Counted from the stretch's first letter, positions 37,783 to 49,913 are shown. The stretch: DNA of 64,000 nt from Lachnospiraceae bacterium (GCA_910573755.1 CAJTBO010000002.1:248001-312000), one strand, 5' to 3'. Notes: a model not told the origin generated them from the letters alone. A program made the numbers and translations.

Positions 37783-40700
37783 CTCACAGGAACGAAGAAC
37801 CCGCTGTCGGAGACGGAGAATTACACCTACGATGCAGGAAGCAGGCGGACCTCTTATACGATGAACGGCGGGAATTCCATCCGCTATGATTATGATGCGC
37901 TGAATGATTTAGTAGAAAAAACCTATCAGGATGAAAACGGGGAAGTGCAGGATGCCATCGGTAATACTGTCTCCGAAGAGAACCCTTCGGGCGTACTCTA
38001 TGGCTATGATCTTCTCGGCCAGCGCATCAGCATGATGGACACCAGCGGGGATTCCGTCTACACTTACGACGGGCTCGGAAGGATTACCAGCGTCACCACC
38101 TACCGGAAGCCGGCGGAGGCGGGGGCGGACACCGCAGACAAAGAAGACGGGGAGATAATCCGCTATGAATACGATGGCTGTGACCAGTTATCGGCCATCG
38201 TCTATGCGGATGGCACAAGGGTAAGCTATGCCTATGACAAGAACGATAACCTGACGGCGGTGACGGACCGGAACGGAAAAACCACCACCTATGTATACGA
38301 TGCCATCAACCGCGTAACGGAGATCCACCGTCCCAACGGCATCAGCACCTACAACACCTACAACGCCAGGGACCAGATCGTCAGCCTGAAGAACACCTGC
38401 GACGAGTGCGGGTGGGTGGTCAGCCAGTACGACTACACTTACGACGATAACGGCTATATCGCGACAGAGAAAGCGGTGGAGAGCCTCTACGATTACGCCT
38501 GGGATGACAAGCATAATGGCAAGCACGAGGATGGCAGGCACGATGACAGGATGCCCCACGGCACGAAGCACAACGGGAAGCACGATAAGGACAGCGAATA
38601 CCGCTTCCAGCTCGTGGAGACGGACAGGGAGTTTACCTACGATGAGAACGGCAGGCTTTTATCCTCGAAGGAGCAGGAGGAGAACAGCGGGCTTACCACT
38701 TACGATTATACCTACGACAAAGTGGGGAACCGTTTAAGCTATGTAAAACGCACCCAGACCACGAAACATCCGAATAAGACAGACATTGCGGAGAGTGCTT
38801 TTTACCAGTATAATGACAGTAACCAGTTGGTATCGGCGAAGCTGTTCGACGGGAAGAAGGATACCACCGTCACCTATACCTACGATGATAACGGGAACCT
38901 TATTTCCGAGATTGGCGAATACGGGACGGACCAGGTGGAGACGTACTACGATTATACGGTGGAGAACCGCCTGCAGGCAGTGTACGATGCGGACCGCCTA
39001 CTGATGGCGGCGGCATACGACGGGGACGGGAACCGTGTGTTCCAGCTCAACTACAACCTCCATACCGATGAGGACTGGAAGGGCAACTCCGGAAACGGCA
39101 ACGGGAACAACAAGGACAATGCCGGGAGCGGGAATAACGGAAACGGAAACAGCAGTTCCGGGAATAACGGCAATAATGGAAACTCCGGAAATAGCGGAAA
39201 TGGGAACGGTAATTCCGGGAACAATGGAAATATAGGCAACAGCGGGAACGGAAAGGGGGAAGGAAATACAGGCAACAACGGAAACTCCGGCAATGGCAAC
39301 GGAAACGGAAATTCCGGTAACAACGGAAATGGAAATAACAAGGAAAACAGCAAGAGCGAAGGCACCGACGACGCAGGCTACGGTAACGCGACTAACGCCG
39401 AAGAGCATAACAGCCAGAACCAGAGCGGCATCCTGTTCCCTGTAGCGGAGGAGATCAGCCGGACAGAGACGGATTTGATCGCTATGATCAAGACCACCGG
39501 CAAAGATAAGGATTATGAACTGATCGAGTACATCCTGAATGTCAATACCCAGTACACGCAGGTATTGATGGAGCTGAACGAAAACGGCGCGATGGATGCG
39601 GCGTACACCTATGGTACATCCCGCCTGACGGAAGACCGGTTCACCGGAGAGAGCAACTTCTACCTCTACGATCCGGCAGGAAACGTGGCGGGGATCACGG
39701 ACCAGGATGGTTACCTGTGGCAGTCTTACCGGTATGATGCTTTCGGCAACGCAACCTTCGGGAGCCCGCAGTATGACAATGAGTATACGTTCAATGCAGA
39801 GAGCTACAACCCGAATATCCAGAGCCAGTATTTGAGGGCGAGATATTATGATATGGTGAAGGGGAACTTCCTGACGGAGGACAGTTACCTCGGGGATATC
39901 AGGGAACCGCTGACGCTGAACAGGTATAGTTATTGCATTGGGAATCCGCTGTTTTATGATGATCCGAGTGGGCATTGGGTAACTGAGACAGAACAAAGAA
40001 AATTGAGACAACATATACCATCGATAGTGAGGGACCCTGCTTCTACATATTATGGGATGAATACTACTGATGCATATAAATTGGCTTCTGAGTATTTAGG
40101 AGCATTACATGTATTAGATGATGCAAATGCATCGGCAAATTATGCATTACATATTAAGGCGGCAGAGAATTCGAGATATGATCTTAATTATTATATTGAA
40201 ACAGCAGTGCGTAATAGTAATATTCAGGACAGATGCGGACTCGCTACTGTAAGAGAAGGAGGATTTGTTGGATATTTAAAATATGGTGCAACTGGGATTA
40301 CAAATGATAAATCTAAGGGATTCTATATGTTATATGATGAACCAACTTTAAAATCGGAAAAGGAAGAGCACTATTTTGCAGGTATCTATGCGAGAAATGG
40401 AGTGAAACCTGGAGGTGCATTACAATCATATGGAGGATCGAGGGGACCAAATTATATGGCTGGAAATAAATATGACAATCAAACTTATAAGCCTGAAATA
40501 GGAACGTTAAAATATCCGAAATCTGACGATAGTGGGCATGAGCGTTATGGGATTGCGATTGGACCAGTATTGCAAAATCCTGATTTTGATGCAAATAATA
40601 ATAAAATGTATAATAATTCAAGTAAGCAGATACTCGCAGAGGCTATGGCATATGGGACATGTGTAGATGTTACGATTGTCTTAAATGGAGATAGATATTA

Positions 40701-40929
40701 CATTCCGGCAATTATAATCGATACAAAGGCGCATTCTTATCCTAGTGGGGAGATTCAAACGGGTGATCTGATTGATCCATCGCGTAAAGATGAATACACT
40801 GGAAAAACAGGGGCGATAGTAGAATGGTATACAATACAGGGAACAGGAGAGAAAAATAAATCAGATGGATTGAAGGAATTTGACAGAATGGGTTCTATTA
40901 TAATTTACAGGGACGAAAGAATGGAGTGA
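37783..40929 (+). CDS. displaced RHS cassette D with recurring-family tip
   Basis: RHS homology starts at 37783 (parent about 8881); the first open codon at 37723 lies in relaxase debris. Shortly after, T-Y-D-A-G-S-R is followed at once by R-T-S-Y-T-M-N-G-G-N: about 320 nt of the parent is missing, lost between two similar Y-D-A-G-S-R repeats. The longest-but-one Gly/Asn linker (39082-39355) and the core follow. The tip diverges from the parent but keeps I-A-I-G-P-V-L-Q-N-P-D-F, Y-G-T-C-V-D-V, I-P-A-I-I-I-D-T-K-A-H-S, G-A-I-V-E-W-Y and a final G-S-I-I-I-Y. Probably silent. Confidence 0.77.
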   Translation, partial: LTGTKNPLSETENYTYDAGSRRTSYTMNGGNSIRYDYDALNDLVEKTYQDENGEVQDAIGNTVSEENPSGVLYGYDLLGQRISMMDTSGDSVYTYDGLGRITSVTTYRKPAEAGADTADKEDGEIIRYEYDGCDQLSAIVYADGTRVSYAYDKNDNLTAVTDRNGKTTTYVYDAINRVTEIHRPNGISTYNTYNARDQIVSLKNTCDECGWVVSQYDYTYDDNGYIATEKAVESLYDYAWDDKHNGKHEDGRHDDRMPHGTKHNGKHDKDSEYRFQLVETDREFTYDENGRLLSSKEQEENSGLTTYDYTYDKVGNRLSYVKRTQTTKHPNKTDIAESAFYQYNDSNQLVSAKLFDGKKDTTVTYTYDDNGNLISEIGEYGTDQVETYYDYTVENRLQAVYDADRLLMAAAYDGDGNRVFQLNYNLHTDEDWKGNSGNGNGNNKDNAGSGNNGNGNSSSGNNGNNGNSGNSGNGNGNSGNNGNIGNSGNGKGEGNTGNNGNSGNGNGNGNSGNNGNGNNKENSKSEGTDDAGYGNATNAEEHNSQNQSGILFPVAEEISRTETDLIAMIKTTGKDKDYELIEYILNVNTQYTQVLMELNENGAMDAAYTYGTSRLTEDRFTGESNFYLYDPAGNVAGITDQDGYLWQSYRYDAFGNATFGSPQYDNEYTFNAESYNPNIQSQYLRARYYDMVKGNFLTEDSYLGDIREPLTLNRYSYCIGNPLFYDDPSGHWVTETEQRKLRQHIPSIVRDPASTYYGMNTTDAYKLASEYLGALHVLDDANASANYALHIKAAENSRYDLNYYIETAVRNSNIQDRCGLATVREGGFVGYLKYGATGITNDKSKGFYMLYDEPTLKSEKEEHYFAGIYARNGVKPGGALQSYGGSRGPNYMAGNKYDNQTYKPEIGTLKYPKSDDSGHERYGIAIGPVLQNPDFDANNNKMYNNSSKQILAEAMAYGTCVDVTIVLNGDRYYIPAIIIDTKAHSYPSGEIQTGDLIDPSRKDEYTGKTGAIVEWYTIQGTGEKNKSDGLKEFDRMGSIIIYRDERME

Positions 40930-40933
40930 GAAA

Positions 40934-41647
40934 ATGAAAAAAATTACTTATATTGTCCTGAGTGTAGTCTTTGTTGCGATGATCCTAGTTCTGTCTAAAT
41001 CTTTTATAGATTTAAAAAGTGTTGATAAACTAAAGAAAATAGAAGGGGGGGATTATAGTTATATAGATGATGAATATGTACGAAAGCATCTTGAAATTCT
41101 TTTTCCTAAAGGGGTTGATACCAAGGATAGTAACTATATGTGGGTTCATAAAGATATCAATGGAGATGGGGAAGAAGATTTGATATTGCAGGAAAAAAAT
41201 TTATATATGGAATCTCCCGGAAATACATCAATTATAGATATTTTTACAATAAAAGAGGGAGATGTTGTACATGTGTTTGCGGATTATATGGATGCCGCCT
41301 ATTATTGTCAGTTGTGTGATGATGGTTTATTGTATTATGAACAATACTATGGGAGATATGATTATGAACAATACATTTTGTTCTGTTATGACAAAAATTG
41401 GAATGAAATTTTTGTGGACGGACTGGCGTTGTATTACCTTTTGGAATCAGACGAGGGAGAGGAGGAGTATACCATTTATGAGGCCCTTGATATGGAGAAG
41501 GAGCAATTGTATTTCTGGGAATTTCGGATGCAGGATGGAAAGAAAGAATATACCGGACTAACGAAAGAAGAATGGACAAATAAATTCTATGAGCTGTTTG
41601 GACGGGAATGTAAGGGTGAGATTTTTAAATATTATTTACAGGATTGA
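40934..41647 (+). CDS. membrane-anchored immunity protein for cassette D
   Basis: 237 residues starting 4 nt after the toxin stop. One N-terminal membrane segment (about 5-23), then K-D-I-N-G-D-G-E-E-D-L-I-L near 75, a Ca-binding-like D-x-N-x-D-G loop of the FG-GAP/VCBS type, followed by Tyr-rich and Glu-rich sequence. Outward-facing like the other anchored immunity proteins but a different family from them, although its toxin tip belongs to the same broad family. Role inferred from position and topology. Confidence 0.6.
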   Translation: MKKITYIVLSVVFVAMILVLSKSFIDLKSVDKLKKIEGGDYSYIDDEYVRKHLEILFPKGVDTKDSNYMWVHKDINGDGEEDLILQEKNLYMESPGNTSIIDIFTIKEGDVVHVFADYMDAAYYCQLCDDGLLYYEQYYGRYDYEQYILFCYDKNWNEIFVDGLALYYLLESDEGEEEYTIYEALDMEKEQLYFWEFRMQDGKKEYTGLTKEEWTNKFYELFGRECKGEIFKYYLQD

Positions 41648-41684
41648 TAAGGCAGTAAAAGAATTTCAGGTAAAAGTTTAAGGT

Positions 41685-41725
41685 AATGGAGATATTTCAA
41701 AAAAATGGGATATCTCCATTTAAAA
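41685..41725 (+). terminator. terminator after the cassette D immunity gene
   Basis: Stem AATGGAGATAT / ATATCTCCATT (41685-41695 and 41710-41720) followed by TAAAATATTTG. Located 38 nt after the immunity stop. The rest of 41648-41910 has no gene. Confidence 0.6.
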
Positions 41726-41910
41726 TATTTGTGACAATTACAGCAGGAATATTAGATTTTAAGTATACGGTAGCTAAAGATGCTGATCGGGTAGTGAGGG
41801 AAAAAATTCTAGGCTGATATGCCGGGCAGATGATTTCGGAATGATAAGAACGGAAATTGGTGGGATAGATATTGGGTTGAGGTTGACCCGAAGGCGATGG
41901 ATGAGAATTA

Positions 41911-44841
41911 ATGGACACCAGCGGGGATTCCGTCTACACCTACGACGGGCTCGGAAGGATCACCAGCGTCACCACCTACCGGAAACCAAAACAGGCGGGA
42001 GCAGATACAGCAGACAAAGAAGACGGGGAGACCATCCGCTATGAATACGACGGCTGTGACCAGCTCGCAGCAATCGTCTACGCGGACGGCACAAGGGTAA
42101 GCTATGCTTACGACAAGAACGACAACCTGACGGCGGTGACGGACCGGAACGGGAAGACGACCACCTACGTTTACGATGCGATCAACCGCGTGACGGAGAT
42201 CCACAGGCCCAACGGCATCAGCACCTACAACACCTACAACGCCAGGGACCAGATCGTCAGCCTGAAAAACACCTGCGACGAGTGCGGGTGGGTGGTGAGC
42301 CAGTACGACTACACCTACGACGATAACGGCTATATCGCGACAGAGAAAGCAGTGGAGAGCCTCTACGACTACGCCTGGGACGACAAGCACAACGGGCGCC
42401 ATGAGGACGGCAGGCATGACGACAAGATGCCCCACGGCACGAAGCACAACGGGAAGCACGATAAGGACAGCGAGTACCACTTCCAGCTCGTGGAGACGGA
42501 CAGGGAGTTTACCTACGATGAAAACGGCAGGCTCTTATCATCGAAGGAACAGGAGGAGAACAGCGGGCTCACGACCTACGACTATACTTACGACAAAGTG
42601 GGGAACCGTTTAAGCTATGTAAAACGCACCCAAACAACCAAGCACCCGAATAAGACGGACGTTGCGGAGAGCGCTTTTTATCAGTATAATGACAGTAACC
42701 AGTTAGTATCGGCGAAGCTGTTCGACGGGAAGAAGAATACCACCGTTGATTACACCTACGACGAGAACGGCAACCTGATCTCCGAGATCGGCGAGTACGG
42801 GACGGACAAAGTAGAGACGTACTACGACTATACGGTGGAGAACCGCCTGCAGGCAGTGTACGATGCGGACCGCCTGCTGATGGCGGCGGCATATGACGGG
42901 GACGGGAACCGTGTCTTCCAGTTAAACTACAACCTCCACACCGACGAGGACTGGAAGGACAATTCCGGCAACGGCAACGGAAACAACAAGGACAACACCG
43001 GGAGCGGGAATAACGGGAACGGAAACGGGAATTCCGGGAATAACAGCAACAGCGGAAATGGAAACTCCGGGAACAATGGAAACGGAAATGGTAACGGCAA
43101 CAGCATTTCCAGAAATGACATCAGTACCGGCAATAATGGCAACCTCGGCAACAGCGGGAACGGAAAGGGGGAAGGAAATACAGGGAATACCGGAAATGGC
43201 AACTCCGGAAATAATGGGAATGGCAATTCCGGTAACAACGGAAATGGAAATAACAAGGAAAACAACAAGAGCGAAGGCACTGACGACGCAGGCTACGGCA
43301 ATGCGACCAACGCTGAGGAACATAACAGCCAGAACCAGAGCGGCATCCTGTTCCCTGTAGCGGAGGAGATCAGCCGGACGGAGACGGATTTGATCGCTAT
43401 GATCAAAACGACAGGTAAGAATAAAGACTATGAACTGATCGAGTACATCCTGAATGTTAATACCCAGTATACGCAGGTGCTGATGGAACTCAATGAAAAC
43501 GGTGCGATGGATGCTGTTTACACCTATGGCGTATCTCGGCTGACGGAAGACCGGTTCACGGGAGAGAGCAACTTCTACCTCTACGATCCGGCAGGAAACG
43601 TGGCAGGGATCACGGACCAGGATGGTTACCTGTGGCAGTCCTATCGCTACGACGCTTTCGGCAACGCGACCTTCGGGAGCCCGCAGTATGACAATGAGTA
43701 TACGTTCAATGCGGAGAGCTATAACCCGAATATCCAGAGCCAGTATTTGAGGGCGAGATATTATGATATGGTGAAGGGGAACTTCCTGACGGAGGACAGT
43801 TACCTTGGCGATATCAGGGAACCGCTGACGCTGAACAGGTACAGTTATTGTATTGGGAATCCGTTGTTTTATAGTGATCCGAGTGGGCATTTGCTTTATC
43901 ACTATGAGGTGACGGAGAATGTTGAGAGACGAATTGAAGAGGATTTTTTAAAGGATACAAAGAACAGCCGATTGCATGAATACCAACTCTATGAATTATA
44001 TGATAATAGAATAAAGTTCTATGAATATCTGAATTATACGGGATGGTGGGATAGCGCATTTTATAGAGATGAGGACAGGCGGATCGAATATATGGAAGAT
44101 TATGATTTTAGTTCAAACAAACAACTTGTGAAGGAATGCGCAGAAATAGTAAGGTCAATGGGAAAAACAGAAAAGTGTGAGAATGCACTTGTTACAATTG
44201 AGCAAATAAAAAGAAGTGAGCGAGTGTGGAATTTTCGGACAATGGAAAGCTATGATATGGAAACATTATTGCCGACATATAAAGAGGACGTTCATGGCTG
44301 GACGCAGGACGATATTGATGATTTAAACAGGGTATTAGAAAAATATGAGATTAACACACCTAATCGAATTATACATTTTTTGGCTCAATGTGATGTGGAA
44401 AGTATGAGGGGATTTAAACGTGTTGAACAATATGATGGGGATGACATTCGTACTCATTTTAAAAAATATGAGGAGGGTGAAAATAGGGAAGTATTTGGTA
44501 ATTATGAGTATGGAGATGGAGCAAAATACAGAGGAGGCGGTGCATTGCAGATGACAGGCAAAAATGCATATAAAGCATTCAGTGAGTATATGGGGGACGA
44601 CAAAATCTTATCAGATGGAGCATTATATGTGGGACAAAATTATTATTGGGAATCTGCCGGATTTTTTTGGAGTATCTATAAACCAAGTACAGCAGGTAAT
44701 GACATCTATAATTTCAACCAAAAATGTGATGAAAATGAGTCTGTAGAAGTCATTTCCAGAATAGTTAATAAAAAGATGGATGATGAAGATGTGAAAATCC
44801 GGGAAGCGGCTTATTCTAAATATATGAATATGTTTGAATAA
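41911..44841 (+). CDS. displaced RHS cassette E with GH19-like muralytic tip
   Basis: Begins at parent position about 9449 (M-D-T-S-G-D-S-V-Y-T-Y-D) without a clear ribosome site. Longest Gly/Asn linker of the set (42956-43275), with the odd insert S-I-S-R-N-D-I-S-T-G. After Y-S-D-P-S-G-H the tip ends in a glycoside hydrolase 19-like domain: P-N-R-I-I-H-F-L-A-Q-C-D-V-E-S, then G-D-G-A-K-Y-R-G-G-G-A-L-Q-M-T-G (compare G-D-G-x-x-Y-R-G-R-G-x-x-Q-x-T-G in GH19 chitinases and endolysins) and E-S-A-G-F-F-W. The likely target is the glycan of peptidoglycan. The Glu in the first motif (C-D-V-E-S) is the candidate general acid. Confidence 0.82.
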   Translation: MDTSGDSVYTYDGLGRITSVTTYRKPKQAGADTADKEDGETIRYEYDGCDQLAAIVYADGTRVSYAYDKNDNLTAVTDRNGKTTTYVYDAINRVTEIHRPNGISTYNTYNARDQIVSLKNTCDECGWVVSQYDYTYDDNGYIATEKAVESLYDYAWDDKHNGRHEDGRHDDKMPHGTKHNGKHDKDSEYHFQLVETDREFTYDENGRLLSSKEQEENSGLTTYDYTYDKVGNRLSYVKRTQTTKHPNKTDVAESAFYQYNDSNQLVSAKLFDGKKNTTVDYTYDENGNLISEIGEYGTDKVETYYDYTVENRLQAVYDADRLLMAAAYDGDGNRVFQLNYNLHTDEDWKDNSGNGNGNNKDNTGSGNNGNGNGNSGNNSNSGNGNSGNNGNGNGNGNSISRNDISTGNNGNLGNSGNGKGEGNTGNTGNGNSGNNGNGNSGNNGNGNNKENNKSEGTDDAGYGNATNAEEHNSQNQSGILFPVAEEISRTETDLIAMIKTTGKNKDYELIEYILNVNTQYTQVLMELNENGAMDAVYTYGVSRLTEDRFTGESNFYLYDPAGNVAGITDQDGYLWQSYRYDAFGNATFGSPQYDNEYTFNAESYNPNIQSQYLRARYYDMVKGNFLTEDSYLGDIREPLTLNRYSYCIGNPLFYSDPSGHLLYHYEVTENVERRIEEDFLKDTKNSRLHEYQLYELYDNRIKFYEYLNYTGWWDSAFYRDEDRRIEYMEDYDFSSNKQLVKECAEIVRSMGKTEKCENALVTIEQIKRSERVWNFRTMESYDMETLLPTYKEDVHGWTQDDIDDLNRVLEKYEINTPNRIIHFLAQCDVESMRGFKRVEQYDGDDIRTHFKKYEEGENREVFGNYEYGDGAKYRGGGALQMTGKNAYKAFSEYMGDDKILSDGALYVGQNYYWESAGFFWSIYKPSTAGNDIYNFNQKCDENESVEVISRIVNKKMDDEDVKIREAAYSKYMNMFE

Positions 44842-44856
44842 AGACTTGGGAGAGAG

Positions 44857-45609
44857 GTGAAGAGAAGGGTGAAAAATAAATTCTTTCTAAAAATACTTAT
44901 TATAGCAGTAGTAGCTGGTATATCGTCTGTTCTCATTCACTTTTACAGCTTAAAATTGAAGGAAAAGAATGTCCTGTCTATGTCTTGTGTCAGGCAGGAC
45001 ATTCAATTGAATGATGAGAGGGGGGATATTCGTATAAATTATCCGCAACTTTCAGAGATGGATGATAGGGAGAAAGAAAAAAGGCTCAATAGTTTGATAG
45101 AAAAAGATGCTATGAAAATTTTAGAGCGGGATGTCTCAGATAATGAAGGACGTTTTACTGCCGGTTTAGATTATGATATAAAGTATATGGATGACCAAGC
45201 TATCAGCATATTATATAAAGGGTGGTTCGGCGCGGTGGGGGCAAGATGCCCTGATATAGCAATGGCAACTTCTATTGACATAGAGAGGGAAAGAATACTC
45301 ACATTAGATGATGTGGTTTCTGACTATGATCAGCTATATGACCTGCTGACAGCAGATAAGTTCGAGAATATAACCAAGTGGGATGGAGTGGCTGGACAAT
45401 ATACAATAGGACAGGACTATGAATATAAAGAAGTTTCAACATTAATGGAAGATCTGAATGGAGATGATGAGGACATAGAATGGTATATAGATGATGGACA
45501 TTTTGTGATTGTTGTTTTGAATGGGCTTCCGGACTACAATGAATATGCTATTAGCCTACAAGAGGCAAAAGGTTTTCTGCAAAAGGAGTTTTTAAAGAAA
45601 ATTAATTAA
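44857..45609 (+). CDS. membrane-anchored DUF4163/DUF3298-like immunity protein for cassette E
   Basis: 250 residues, one N-terminal membrane segment (about 9-27), then an ectodomain resembling DUF4163/DUF3298: I-N-Y-P-Q-L near 52, an L-N-S-L-I-E segment, Y-D-I-K-Y-M-D, I-L-T-L-D-D-V and I-D-D-G-H-F-V-I-V-V-L. This architecture is that of RsiV, an anti-sigma factor whose ectodomain binds lysozyme, which suits an inhibitor of a lysozyme-like toxin. GTG at 44857 is very close to GGGAGAG; GTG 44869 may be the true start. Confidence 0.72.
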   Translation: MKRRVKNKFFLKILIIAVVAGISSVLIHFYSLKLKEKNVLSMSCVRQDIQLNDERGDIRINYPQLSEMDDREKEKRLNSLIEKDAMKILERDVSDNEGRFTAGLDYDIKYMDDQAISILYKGWFGAVGARCPDIAMATSIDIERERILTLDDVVSDYDQLYDLLTADKFENITKWDGVAGQYTIGQDYEYKEVSTLMEDLNGDDEDIEWYIDDGHFVIVVLNGLPDYNEYAISLQEAKGFLQKEFLKKIN

Positions 45610-45711
45610 AAATTATAGCCATTTATTGCTATCTGATGAGATATGGATAGAACTGACAGATAATATATCATAAGCCACAGAAATTGAGTATGAAGAAATG
45701 GCTAAGAACTG

Positions 45712-45745
45712 GGCAGAGCCGGATTTTGGGTTCTGCCTTTAGCCT
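45712..45745 (+). terminator. terminator after the cassette E immunity gene
   Basis: Stem GGCAGAGCC / GGTTCTGCC (45712-45737) followed by TTTAGCCTTGTTGT. About 100 nt after the immunity stop. The remaining part of 45610-45930 holds no gene I can support. Confidence 0.5.
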
Positions 45746-45943
45746 TGTTGTCCAGGTTGTTTTTTATTGTCCGAAAGTAAAGGCGCTTTCCAGATTTAGT
45801 TGATACGACGTAAATGGGGGAGATAGTACACACCTCGACCACAGGGGAGAATATGTGACAATAGATTATGTTTCTATCACGGGTATTAAAGGTTAAGCCT
45901 TAACTTTTGATATCGTTGCGACAAAGCGGGGAACCTCCTGACC

Positions 45944-46918
45944 GTGACCGACCCGGAAGGGGGCGTGACATCCTATGAATATGACGCCATCGGCGAACTG
46001 ACAAAGGCGGCGGACGCACTGGGCGGCGAGACGAAGTTTGTCTATGACAGCCTCGGGCAGATCACCCAGATGACCGACGCCGGGCAGGGGCTGACCACCT
46101 ACCGCTACAACGTTTTGGGGCAGCTTATTTCCTCCACGGACGTACTGGGCAGGACAACGGAGCAGGCGTTCGACGCAGAGGGGAACCTCTTGAAAATCAC
46201 CTGCCCCAATGGCGATGAAGAATACTTCCGCTATGACAGCCTGGGGAGGCTGGTATGCAGCAGGGACCGCGCAGGGCTCACCACTTACTATCTCTATGAC
46301 GCAATGGGAAGGGTGGTCAAAGCCTTCGACAACGCGGACAATGAGATGGCGTACGCCTACGATGAGAGGGGCTCCCTGACGGAGCAGAAGGATACCATCG
46401 GCAGGACAGCGGCTTATGAATACGATATATTCGGCAGGATCGTCAGGAGCACCGGCATCGACACGGCGGTGACATCCTACAGCTATAACACGAGGGACGA
46501 CCTTGTGGGCATCCTGGACGCGGAGGAAAAGAACACCAGCTACGAGTACGACGGCGCGGGGAACCTTATTAAAACGACGGAGCCCGGGGAGGCGGTATAC
46601 CAGTACGTGTATGACAAACTGAACCGCCTGGCGAAGAAGGTGAACCCCCTGGGGGCGGAAACTCTCTACGCCTACAATAAAGACAGCAGCTTAACCGGAA
46701 AGACCGACGGCAACGGCGTCGTGACGGGGTATGTTTACGATGCCCTGCAGAGGCCCGTAGCTTACAGAGACGGCAACGGCGGGGAGACGTCCTATGTTTA
46801 TGACGCCATGGACAGGGTACTTTCTATCACTACGCCGGAGGGCAATAAAGAGAGCTATACCTACGACAAGGCGGGGCGGGTGCGCAGCGTCACCGACCCC
46901 AACGTGATAGTGTTATAA
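45944..46918 (+). pseudogene. RHS cassette F, 5' part, interrupted by a mobile element
   Basis: RHS homology begins at about 45930 (parent about 7240) and runs in frame to D-P-N (codon AAC 46901-46903). The Tn4451-like element then adds a few codons and a stop. The missing next codon, GGG, is found at 53317, in the matching frame, so 45944-46903 plus 53317 onward was one continuous gene. No start signal of its own. Confidence 0.85.
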
Positions 46919-46943
46919 GGAACTAAAAAGCGTTACATCATAA

Positions 46944-48725
<1,782 letters not shown>

Positions 48726-49003
48726 CATAAGGGGAACCAGAAAGAGGACGCAAGGCAGAAAGCAGCGTCCTCTTTTATGCGCCACGCCAACGGCGGGCGT
48801 AAACCCTCGGAGAGCCCACGTCGGCACTTTGCAACGCGAAGCGGTGAAAGTGTCAGAGTGGGTCATATACTTGATAAAGTATATGATTGCATTTGCGGCG
48901 GCGACAAAATTAACCGTCCGGGAATAAATTTAGGCAAACGCATTGACTTAGCGGCGTCGGTAAGTGTATAATATTAGCGACCCCATAAAGTGAGGTGATG
49001 AAT

Positions 49004-49183
49004 TTGGGGAATAAAAAAATGGGGCGCCCGACCGATAACCCGAAAGATATTTCCTTAAAGGTTCGGCTTGATAAAGATACGGCAGAAAAACTGGATGAAT
49101 GTGTCCGTATTCTGGAAGTATCGAAAGCCGAAGTTGTTAGACAAGGGGTACAAAAGGTTCATGGCGACCTAACACAAAAATAG
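49004..49183 (+). CDS. small ribbon-helix-helix DNA-binding protein
   Basis: About 59 residues: M-G-R-P-T-D-N-P-K then S-L-K-V-R-L-D-K-D-T-A-E-K-L-D-E-C, the strand-helix pattern of CopG/MetJ-type repressors. TTG 49004 is 8 nt after AGTGAGG and is preferred; GTG 48995, ATG 48998 and ATG 49019 are alternatives. Likely controls transfer or copy genes of the element. Confidence 0.72.
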   Translation: MGNKKMGRPTDNPKDISLKVRLDKDTAEKLDECVRILEVSKAEVVRQGVQKVHGDLTQK

Positions 49184-49329
49184 TGTAAGAAGCGGCGCAC
49201 TCTCGCCAAAGTATGCCACCGCTTCTCACGGCGCTCTTACCTTACAGGCAGACCGCGTAAATATTATACACTGCGCGGCTCCGTCTGACAAGGTTTTGTG
49301 CGTAATATCAAACGAAAGGACGGAAACGA

Positions 49330-49632
49330 ATGGGAAAAATTTTAGAGGCAATCGCAACAGACCACCTTTGCGTTGAGCCAGTGATTTATGAAGGGGATTC
49401 CAAATTTAACCGGGCAAGAAACCGGTACTGCACCCTCGGAGAAAAGCTGATGGCGAAACTCAATGAGGAAGAACGAAAAATGCTGGATGACTACAGCGCG
49501 GCACAAAGCGAAGAAAGCGTTCTCTATGGGATTGACCGTTTTGTTAAAGGCTTCCGGTTAGGGGTACTTATGATGATTGAGGTCATCTCTGATGAAGATG
49601 ATTTAGTTCTCCATGAGGGGGAAAGCGTATGA
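49330..49632 (+). CDS. DUF6809-like protein, first of a pair
   Basis: 100 residues, helical and acidic, soluble, with a good AAAGGA site. Contains F-N-R-A-R-N-R-Y and G-F-R-L-G-V-L-M-M-I-E-V, the latter matching the G-F-K-L-G-A-M-L-M-N-E-V of the next gene. Small proteins of this type occur in pairs in clostridial elements. Function unknown. It overlaps the next gene by 4 nt (ATGA). Confidence 0.62.
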   Translation: MGKILEAIATDHLCVEPVIYEGDSKFNRARNRYCTLGEKLMAKLNEEERKMLDDYSAAQSEESVLYGIDRFVKGFRLGVLMMIEVISDEDDLVLHEGESV

Positions 49633-49913
49633 GCATTTTAGAACGCCTTTACGATGGGAAAGTCTACCCCTGTGAAGAAATCCTTCCACAAAACTACGCG
49701 GAGTACCGTGCTATTTCTGGACAAGTGGGAAATGATTATGAATACCTTCTAAAAGAATTATCACCAGAACAGCTTAAACGGTTTGAGGAAATGGACAAGG
49801 GAAGGACAAAACTTTCCACTATACAAGCCTACGCCAACTTTGAGTATGGTTTCAAGTTGGGTGCAATGCTGATGAATGAAGTTTTCAGCAATCATCAAGA
49901 AGAAAAAGAATAG
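49629..49913 (+). CDS. DUF6809-like protein, second of a pair
   Basis: 94 residues, paralogue of the upstream gene (shared Y-G-F-K-L-G-A-M-L-M-N-E-V end), translationally coupled through the ATGA overlap. Starts M-S-I-L-E-R-L-Y-D-G-K-V-Y-P. No catalytic motif seen; role unknown. Confidence 0.62.
   Translation: MSILERLYDGKVYPCEEILPQNYAEYRAISGQVGNDYEYLLKELSPEQLKRFEEMDKGRTKLSTIQAYANFEYGFKLGAMLMNEVFSNHQEEKE

Noticed and set aside
38998-40014. Long Val/Ile-rich minus-strand frames under the RHS genes (also 31757-32890, 42922-43902, 55345-56352, 9315-9998)
   Set aside because: Antisense shadows of the repetitive Gly/Asn/Tyr/Asp codons; they recur wherever the RHS sense strand does and have no ribosome sites.
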